Below are positions 58,591 through 64,000 of a stretch of 64,000 nucleotides of DNA, one piece after another. The stretch covers positions 7,812,001 to 7,876,000 of the forward strand of contig NZ_JAPEPZ010000001.1 of assembly GCF_026339875.1 (NCBI RefSeq), in the 5' to 3' direction. Within the stretch, counting starts at the first letter, position 1. Every line of letters begins with the position of its first letter. A program made the position numbers and the translations under genes. Under the pieces are notes generated by a model. The model had not been told where the DNA came from. It searched no databases and saw only the letters and a list, made by a program, of their open reading frames with translations. The stretch comes from Streptomyces sp. NBC_01571 (GTDB lineage Bacteria > Actinomycetota > Actinomycetes > Streptomycetales > Streptomycetaceae).

Positions 58591-60009
58591 GTGGCCGCCC
58601 CATCGACGTCCAGCAACGAGGCAATACCGCACAACGAGTCGAAGCACCCGGTCGACGAGAAACTCCCGCCGCTGAGAATGGCCGCCAGCGGCCTCCAGCA
58701 CGTCGCCGCCATGTACGCGGGAGTCGTCGCCCCACCTCTGATCGTCGGAGCCGCCGGGGGCCTCTCCGGCAGCGAACTGACCTTCCTCACCGGCGCGTGT
58801 CTCTTCACCGCGGGCCTCGCCACCTTCCTCCAGACCCTCGGTTTCTGGAAGATCGGCGCCCGGCTGCCGTTCGTCAACGGGGTCACCTTCGCCGGCGTCG
58901 CCCCCATGACCGCGATCGTCGCCTCGACCAAGGACAAGGGCGACGCGCTGCCGGTCATCTTCGGCGCGGTCGTCGTCGCGGGCGTCCTCGGCTTCGTCGC
59001 CGCCCCCTTCTTCAGCAAGGCCGTCCGCTTCTTCCCGCCCGTCGTCACCGGGTCCGTCATCACTCTCATCGGCGTCTCCCTGCTGCCGGTCGCCTTCGGC
59101 TGGGCGCAGGGCCCCGACCCGGCGGCGCACGACTACGGTTCGCCGACCTTTCTGGGCCTCGCCGCCGCGACGCTCGTGATCGTGCTGCTGCTGCGCCGCT
59201 TCACCCGCGGCTTCGTCAAGCAGATCGCCGTGCTGCTCGGCCTGGTCGCCGGCACACTCGCCGCGATCCCCCTCGGCATCACGGACTTCGCTCCGGTCGC
59301 CGACGCGGACGTGGTGGGCTTCCCGACCCCGTTCCACTTCGGCGCCCCGCAGTTCCAGCTCGCCGCGATCCTCTCGATGTGCGTGGTCATGGTGGTCTCG
59401 ATGACCGAATCGACCGCGGACATGCTGGCGTTGGGCGAGATCGTGGAGCGGCCGGCCGACGAGCGGACCATCGCGGCGGGACTGCGGGCCGACACGCTCG
59501 GCTCCGCGCTCAGCCCGCTATTCAACGGCTTCATGTGCAGCGCCTTCGCGCAGAACATCGGCCTCGTCGCGATGACCCGCATCCGCAGCCGGTACGTGGT
59601 CGCCACGGGCGGCGGCTTCCTGGTCCTGATGGGCCTGTGCCCGATGGCGGCCTCACTGATCGCGGTCGTACCGCGTCCGGTGCTCGGCGGCGCGGGCGTG
59701 GTCCTGTTCGGTTCGGTCGCCGCCAGCGGCATCCAGACCCTCGTGAGGGCGGGCCTGGACAAGGACAACAACGTCCTGATCGTCGCCGTGTCGCTGGCCG
59801 TCGGCATCATCCCGATCACCGCGCCGGACTTCTACCACGCCTTCCCGCAGACGGCGCGGATCATCCTGGACTCGGGGATCTCGACGGGGTGCCTGACCGC
59901 CGTTCTCCTCAACCTCGTCTTCAACCACTGGGGCCGGCGGCGGGACGCGGGCGAGGTCACCCACCCCATGGAAGCCGGCGAGGACCTGAAGGCCTTCCCG
60001 GTCTACTGA
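58591..60009 (+). CDS. NCS2-family purine (xanthine/urate) permease
   Basis: 472 aa with 12-14 hydrophobic segments. It shows the NCS2 opening (GLQHVAAMYAGVVAPPLIVG), FVNGVTFAGVAPM, the TM8 Glu in VVSMTESTADMLALGEI and the AFAQNIGLVAMTRIRSRYVV signature of purine-specific members. It imports xanthine or urate with protons. The GTG start follows GGAGGAG. As the last plus-strand gene after uricase and the deaminase, it probably supplies their substrate. It shares a convergent terminator region with the chitosanase gene. Confidence 0.93.
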   Translation: MAAPSTSSNEAIPHNESKHPVDEKLPPLRMAASGLQHVAAMYAGVVAPPLIVGAAGGLSGSELTFLTGACLFTAGLATFLQTLGFWKIGARLPFVNGVTFAGVAPMTAIVASTKDKGDALPVIFGAVVVAGVLGFVAAPFFSKAVRFFPPVVTGSVITLIGVSLLPVAFGWAQGPDPAAHDYGSPTFLGLAAATLVIVLLLRRFTRGFVKQIAVLLGLVAGTLAAIPLGITDFAPVADADVVGFPTPFHFGAPQFQLAAILSMCVVMVVSMTESTADMLALGEIVERPADERTIAAGLRADTLGSALSPLFNGFMCSAFAQNIGLVAMTRIRSRYVVATGGGFLVLMGLCPMAASLIAVVPRPVLGGAGVVLFGSVAASGIQTLVRAGLDKDNNVLIVAVSLAVGIIPITAPDFYHAFPQTARIILDSGISTGCLTAVLLNLVFNHWGRRRDAGEVTHPMEAGEDLKAFPVY

Positions 60010-60058
60010 CCCCGGGGACGTCACCCCGGGGCACGGAGACATCCCGGCGACGCGCGCG

Positions 60059-60087
60059 GGGCGCGGCACATCATGAGTGCCGCGCCC
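60059..60087. terminator. Hairpin between permease and chitosanase genes
   Basis: An 11-bp perfect stem (GGGCGCGGCAC) with a 7-nt loop in the 100-bp convergent gap. A shorter CCCCGG/CCGGGG pair lies just before it (60011-60031). Confidence 0.65.
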
Positions 60088-60109
60088 AACGCCGTCGTGC
60101 CGGGGACCG

Positions 60110-60928
60110 TCAGCCGATGTGGTAACTGTCCCCGTACACCTTCCAGTCCAGCGGGGTGTTCAGGTTGAGGTTCCGGTTCTTGACGAACACCCGCTGCTCG
60201 GTGTCGACCCGGCTGGTGTCGGAGTGCGCCTCCTCCTGCTTCATCGCCCAGACCCGGGCGTCGAGGAAGGCGTTCAGATAGGTCACCTCGTCGCCCCCCT
60301 GGGCCGGGGGCTTCGCCTTGGCCAGCGCCCGCCTGCGGATGCTGCTGAAGCTGGTGCTGTCCGTGCCGTCGCCGTGCATGACGATGGCGTCGTAGTAGGT
60401 GAACTGGCCGAGCACACCGATGCCGTCGGTCTTGCCCTGCTGGACGGCCGGGTTGAAGTAGACCCGGTCGCGCTCGTCGTTCTGGGCCTGCTGGAACGCC
60501 GTGTCCTGGGCGGCCTTGCGCCAGTCGGCGGGGAAGCCGGGGTCCAGGCCCTGGTGCGAGTCGCTGCCGTCCACGTCGCGCAGCGCGGGCAGGTACTTGG
60601 CGAGGACGTTGCCGGGCTTGCGCTGGGTGTACAGCTCGACGAGGTCGAGCATGTCACCGGTGCCCGAACAGAAGCCGATGATCCCGGCCGTGTAGCCGCG
60701 GCCGTCGCCGATGTCCTCGATGTACTTGTACTGGGCCTTCCAGTCCAGCGAGGAGTTCTCCGCGCTGGAGACCAGCTTCATGGCGATCTCCTTCTTCGCC
60801 GGATCGTCCAGGCCGACGGCCGCGGCACCGCTCGCGGACTGCGCCGCGAGGACCGGACCCGCCACCAGTGAGGCTCCTATCAGAGCGAGCAGGGTGCGTC
60901 GTGAGGTGTGGATGTGGGGGGTGTGCAC
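60110..60928 (-). CDS. csn: Secreted chitosanase, glycoside hydrolase family 46
   Basis: 272 aa. The signal peptide (with RR early and a hydrophobic core LLALIGASLVAG) ends near residue 35. The mature GH46 domain starts GLDDPAKKEIAMKLVSSAENSSLDWK, where the Glu in AENSS is the catalytic acid. The second carboxylate lies in YIEDIGDGRGYTAGIIGFCSGTGDM. VYFNPAVQQGKTDGIGVLGQFTYYDAIVMHG is typical. It cleaves chitosan outside the cell. The GTG start is 4 nt after GGAGG. A palindrome in its promoter resembles the chitosanase operators of Streptomyces. Confidence 0.95.
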   Translation of the reverse strand: MHTPHIHTSRRTLLALIGASLVAGPVLAAQSASGAAAVGLDDPAKKEIAMKLVSSAENSSLDWKAQYKYIEDIGDGRGYTAGIIGFCSGTGDMLDLVELYTQRKPGNVLAKYLPALRDVDGSDSHQGLDPGFPADWRKAAQDTAFQQAQNDERDRVYFNPAVQQGKTDGIGVLGQFTYYDAIVMHGDGTDSTSFSSIRRRALAKAKPPAQGGDEVTYLNAFLDARVWAMKQEEAHSDTSRVDTEQRVFVKNRNLNLNTPLDWKVYGDSYHIG

Positions 60929-60967
60929 GGTACCTCCGATGAGGGGAGTGAGGCGTCCACTTACTGT

Positions 60968-60982
60968 TAGGAAGGTTTCCTA
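60968..60982. promoter_or_regulatory. Palindrome TAGGAA-N3-TTCCTA upstream of chitosanase
   Basis: Perfect 6-bp arms with a 3-nt centre, 40 bp before the GTG start. It resembles the TTAGGAAAGTTTCCTAA-type box reported for the ROK repressor CsnR at Streptomyces chitosanase genes (from memory), so substrate-dependent derepression is likely. Confidence 0.6.
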
Positions 60983-61127
60983 CCAGAGATTGGACGTGGC
61001 GGATACCCGTCAGGAGGAGATGAGTTGGCGATGCTTCTCGGCCAACAGGCCCTAAAGGCAGGCACTTTGGGCATTCAGCGGAAGGTCGCGAGGGGGAGTG
61101 GGTGCCATGGGCGGGGCGGGCATCCGT

Positions 61128-62125
61128 CACGGGTGTGAAGGAGGCGCGTGCCGGACGCAGGGCGGTGGCCGCCAGGAGCAGGGCCGCCGCCGCGAACGCC
61201 GTGGCCACCGTGAACGCCAGCCGGTAGCCGTCCGCAGTCGCCGTGACGAACGGCTCGCCTCCGCCGGTCAGGCGCTCCGTGCGGCTCGCCGCCAGCGTGG
61301 TGAGGGCTGCGAGGCCCAGGGAACCCCCACCACCTGCGTGGTGTTGAACAGGCCGGAGGCCAGTCCCGCGTCCTCCTCGCGGGCGCCCGCCATCGCGAGT
61401 CCCGTCACCGCGGGCATCGCGGCCGCGAACCCGGCGGCGAGCAGCAGCATCGCGGGCAGCACGTCGGCGGCGTACGTGCCATGGACCGGGGCCCGGCTGA
61501 GCAGGGCCATGCCCGTCGTGACGAGGGCGAGCCCGAGAAGCAGGACCCGGTACGGGCCGAAGCGGGCGATCGTCCGCGCGGACAGGCCCAGCATCAGCGC
61601 CCCGATCGCGACCGGTGCCGGCAGGAATGCGGTACCGGTCAGCAACGCGTCGTATCCCAGCACTCGCTGGAGGTAGAGGGCGCCGATGTACTGGAAGCCG
61701 TACATGCCCGCGATCATCAGGATCTGGACCGCGTTCGCGCCCGACAGCAGACGCGAGCGGAGCAGCCGCAGGCGCAGCAGTGGACGGGCGGCCCGTGTCT
61801 GGCGGACGAGGAACCCGGCGTGGAGCGCGACGGCGAGCCCGGCCAGCGCGAGTGTGCCGCCCGCACTCCGGTCACCGGTGCCGACGATCGTGTACACCGT
61901 CAGCATCAGCGCGGCCGTGATCAGTGCCGCCCCGGGCCAGTCGGCACCCCTGCCCAGCCCGACTCCTCTCTCCGGCGCGAGGATCCGCACCGCGGCCACC
62001 CAGGCGGCCACCCCGATCGGCAGATTGACCAGAAAGATCCAGTGCCAGCCGACCGCCTGCGTCAGCGCCCCGCCGAGAAACGTCCCGAGTGCCCCGCCCG
62101 CGGCGCCGACCGCGCTGAACGCCGA
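61128..62125 (-). pseudogene. Truncated, frameshifted MFS (DHA2-type) exporter
   Basis: The frame reading AVGAAGGALGTFLGGALTQAVGWHWIFLVNLPIGV is the middle of an EmrB/QacA-type exporter. The first ~100 residues are missing and the reading starts abruptly at ~62125. Near 61324 a run of five C (plus strand) has lost a base, so the frame leaves FNTTQVVG. Restoring one base continues with SLGLAALTTLAASRTERL and FTVATAFAAAALLLAAT, which end the family. In the restored frame no stop follows at the expected place. It cannot make a full transporter. Confidence 0.75.
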
Positions 62126-62311
62126 CTCGTCACGCGTACCGTCCACCCGACGGTTCCGCCCAAGGTCGAGTACGAACTGACGCCGGTGGCCCGGGAGTTG
62201 CACGTGACCCTGCTGTCCCTGACGGACTGGGCCGAGCGGCACCGCGTCACGATCGCCGAGTCCCGCGCGGCCTACGACGCCCAGCACCGGCCGGAGCTGC
62301 TGGACGCGTAG
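62123..62311 (+). pseudogene. 3' fragment of an HxlR-family regulator gene
   Basis: About 62 codons in the plus frame read LVTRTVHPTVPPKVEYELTPVARELHVTL..., then LTDWAERHRVTIAESRAAYD, the C-terminal half of HxlR-type winged-helix regulators. The start and recognition helix are absent. The fragment begins exactly where the oppositely oriented exporter fragment begins, so one deletion removed both 5' ends and the divergent promoter between them. Confidence 0.72.
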
Positions 62312-62329
62312 ACCGCGGCGCGGCTCGGC

Positions 62330-62752
62330 TCAGAGGCCGAAGACCCCCGGATCGGTCGCCAGTGCACGGAAGTACTCGCGCGGGTCGGCGACGAGCCTGC
62401 GCTCCCTGAGGTCCAACAGCCCGCCGACCGCGACGAACTCGGCGGACACCGTGCCGTCGGTCCGCCGAATCTGCTGCTCCACCCGGTAGGTCTTGCCCGC
62501 GCCCCAGGTGAAGGCGCACGTCACCTCGGTCTCGTCACCGGCGCGCAGCTCTCGCAAGTACCGGATGGTCGTCTCCAGGACCACCGGTCCCACCCCCTTG
62601 GCCATCAGGGCCGCCTGGTTGATCCCGGCCTTGTCGAGTAAGCACCAGCGGGCGTGTTCGGCGTACTGCAGATAGACGCTCTGATTCAGATGGCCCAGGA
62701 CGTCGGTCTCGTACCCGCGGACGGTCACCGGGACGGAGAACGGTTCAGCCAT
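62330..62752 (-). CDS. Acyl-CoA thioesterase, 4-hydroxybenzoyl-CoA-thioesterase-like hotdog fold
   Basis: About 140 aa. It opens VPVTVRGYETDVLGHLNQSVYLQYAEHARW, the hotdog-thioesterase signature in which the Asp of TDVLGH is the usual catalytic residue, and continues with EVTCAFTWGAGKTYRVEQQI strands. It would hydrolyse an acyl- or aryl-CoA in the cytoplasm. AAAGGAACG precedes the ATG at 62752; an upstream in-frame ATG lacks a site. It lies next to the deletion scar and away from the acyl-CoA ligase operon, so no pathway is implied by position. Confidence 0.88.
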   Translation of the reverse strand: MAEPFSVPVTVRGYETDVLGHLNQSVYLQYAEHARWCLLDKAGINQAALMAKGVGPVVLETTIRYLRELRAGDETEVTCAFTWGAGKTYRVEQQIRRTDGTVSAEFVAVGGLLDLRERRLVADPREYFRALATDPGVFGL

Positions 62753-62821
62753 GGCGTTCCTTTCTTCGATCGTATGTACGACGGTCGGAACGGACGTCAC
62801 CCTACTGAGCGACCGGCGGGC

Positions 62822-63475
62822 TCAGACACGCCGGGGAGACGCCAGTACGTAGCGCACACCCGTACGCGGCTCCGTGTGCTCGCCGGTCTGCCAGCCCGCT
62901 TTCTCCAGCGTGGCGGCGCAGGCCCGCAGCGCCTCGGGATCGGGTTCGCGGACGGCGACGGCCTCCGGCTGCGGTGTCGCCCGCACCCGGTATCCGCTGT
63001 CCCCGGGGCCCGCACCCGCCGGGTGGTGCCCGGCGGCCTCCAGGGCCAGCGCGGCGGCCTGCACCAGATGCGTACGCTCCCACCCGCACGGCCGGTCCAC
63101 GGCGCCGTCCGGACGGGTCATCCGGCGCAGCTCCAGAAGCCCCTGCCAGGCGCTGCGCACCTCACGCGGACGGGAGGGCCCGCCCACCGGGGCGTCCTCG
63201 CCGCCGATCCGCGCGGCGAACACCCCCGCGTCGACGGCCGGGGGAGCGGGGGTCCCCGGGACGGCTTCGGGGGTTTCCGAGAGCGTCTCAGGGGTCTCCC
63301 GCACGCGATGCCCGGCGGGCGTCAGGAAGTGGTCGTGCGGCGGACGCGGGTGCCGGAAGGCGAGACCGCGCTTCACCAGCGCGGCGAGCTGGCCCTCCGT
63401 GCCCTTCAGTCGGCCGGTCACGGGCTCGGCGGCGTCGATCACCCGCCGCTGCGCGGCAGTCGGCGGTCGTGTCAT
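62822..63475 (-). CDS. Conserved hypothetical protein (217 aa)
   Basis: The ATG at 63475 opens TRPPTAAQRRVIDAAEPVTGRL and a helix-rich N-terminus (KGTEGQLAALVKRGLAFRHP) that may be a winged-helix-like fold. A Pro/Glu-rich linker (ETPETLSETPEAVPGTPAP) follows. The C-terminal ~110 residues have WQGLLELRRMTRPDG, then EPDPEALRACAATLEKAGWQTGEHTEPRTGVRYVLASP. No catalytic motif is evident. I do not recognise a named family. It is followed by a thioesterase gene on the same strand after 69 bp. Confidence 0.65.
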   Translation of the reverse strand: MTRPPTAAQRRVIDAAEPVTGRLKGTEGQLAALVKRGLAFRHPRPPHDHFLTPAGHRVRETPETLSETPEAVPGTPAPPAVDAGVFAARIGGEDAPVGGPSRPREVRSAWQGLLELRRMTRPDGAVDRPCGWERTHLVQAAALALEAAGHHPAGAGPGDSGYRVRATPQPEAVAVREPDPEALRACAATLEKAGWQTGEHTEPRTGVRYVLASPRRV

Positions 63476-63522
63476 GGCGCACCCCTTCCCCTGGGCCCGG
63501 CCGGCGGTGACCCACTCGAAGA

Positions 63523-64000
63523 CTACGAGGCGGGTCTGACATTCCAGCCGGCCACCACATGCCGGCGGTGCTCGGTGCTCAGCCGGCTCACGGTCCCGGT
63601 GGCGAGCTGGAACAGGGCGGCGGCCTCGATGGGCAGCCCCAGCCGCCGCACCGTCAGCACCCGCAGGAAGTGCCCGTGGGAGAAGACGGCGACATCGCCC
63701 TCCGCCTCGGCGAGAGCCGCGTCGATCTTGGCCAGCATCCGTTCCGCGCGCGCTTCGACCTGCTCGGGGCTCTCCCCCGGATGCTCCGGCGGTCCGGGCG
63801 CGACACCGTCGTCGAAGAGGAACCAGTCGGGCCGGGTCCGGTGGATCTCCACCGTCGTGACCCCTTCGTATCCGCCGTAGTCCCACTCGCAGAGGTCCGC
63901 GTCGACCCGCACCCCCTCGACCCCGGCCAGCCGCGCCGTCTCCCGCGCGCGCTGCATCGGGCTGACGAACGCCGTGGAGATGTGGTGCGAGGCGATCATC
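63523..64000 (-). CDS. Histidine phosphatase family protein (partial, N-terminus outside window)
   Basis: The frame is open to the window edge. The visible part has STAFVSPMQRARETARLAGV (SSxxxRAxQTA-type), DADLCEWDYGGYEGVTT, and FSHGHFLRVL with the second catalytic His, as in phosphoglycerate-mutase-like phosphatases. The first motif (RHGET) must lie upstream beyond position 64000. A start within the window (an ATG at 63999) would cut off the catalytic His, so the true gene is longer. The substrate cannot be inferred. Confidence 0.85.
   Translation of the reverse strand, partial: MIASHHISTAFVSPMQRARETARLAGVEGVRVDADLCEWDYGGYEGVTTVEIHRTRPDWFLFDDGVAPGPPEHPGESPEQVEARAERMLAKIDAALAEAEGDVAVFSHGHFLRVLTVRRLGLPIEAAALFQLATGTVSRLSTEHRRHVVAGWNVRPAS

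Overview
The window looks like a chromosomal segment of a Streptomyces (or very close actinomycete). G/C strongly dominates third codon positions, GTG starts are common, several SARP/AfsR and LuxR/LAL regulators are present, and the gene content (GH46 chitosanase, streptomycete trypsin, glyoxylate/urate genes) is typical of the genus. I see no rRNA, tRNA, intact insertion sequence, prophage or CRISPR array.

Layout. (1) 0.1-8.2 kb: two alpha/beta hydrolases, an AraC-type regulator and two tandem AfsR/SARP-like regulators, all on the minus strand. (2) 8.4-13.9 kb: two cation-diffusion-facilitator metal exporters, the second divergent from an ArsR-family repressor; an alpha/beta hydrolase; then a CDP-alcohol phosphatidyltransferase convergent with a cytidylyltransferase, their 3' ends overlapping. 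(3) 14.1-32.3 kb: an extracellular polysaccharide locus. It has a WcaI-like glycosyltransferase, a Wzz-like protein with a decayed kinase domain, a Wzx-like flippase, a Wzy-like polymerase, a WcaF-like acetyltransferase, a second glycosyltransferase, a lipoprotein, a large secreted propeller/Fn3/LamG/DNRLRE protein, GDP-mannose dehydratase and GDP-fucose synthase, a WcaJ-like initiating phosphoglycosyltransferase, an LCP wall-attachment protein and a GH71/99-like hydrolase. Together they predict a fucose-containing, Wzx/Wzy-made polymer that is ligated to the wall. (4) 32.5-44.8 kb: CorA, an AlkZ-like protein, a secreted trypsin, a giant LAL regulator, a GAF-LuxR regulator divergent from two acyl-CoA ligases, and a zinc-ribbon protein with an Mrr-like tail. 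(5) 45.1-60.0 kb: glyoxylate and urate metabolism. It contains gcl, catalase, tartronate-semialdehyde reductase and hydroxypyruvate isomerase, then uraD-uraH-uricase, an 8-oxoguanine-deaminase-like amidohydrolase and an NCS2 permease. A remnant-rich stretch (48.3-50.5 kb) interrupts it. (6) 60.1-64.0 kb: chitosanase, a deletion scar joining an MFS fragment to an HxlR fragment, a thioesterase, an unknown protein and a partial histidine phosphatase.

Two regulatory patterns in region 5 tie its promoters together. A TTCC-N7-GGAA box (often paired, centres 21 bp apart) lies just downstream of the -10 elements of gcl, catalase and hyi-glxR. An 18-nt element, TTCAACAAASTGTTGACG, carries the -35 hexamer of both the catalase promoter and the uraD-uraH-uricase promoter (17/18 identical). 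Uricase releases H2O2, so joint control with catalase makes sense. The enzymes joining allantoin to glyoxylate are not in this window.
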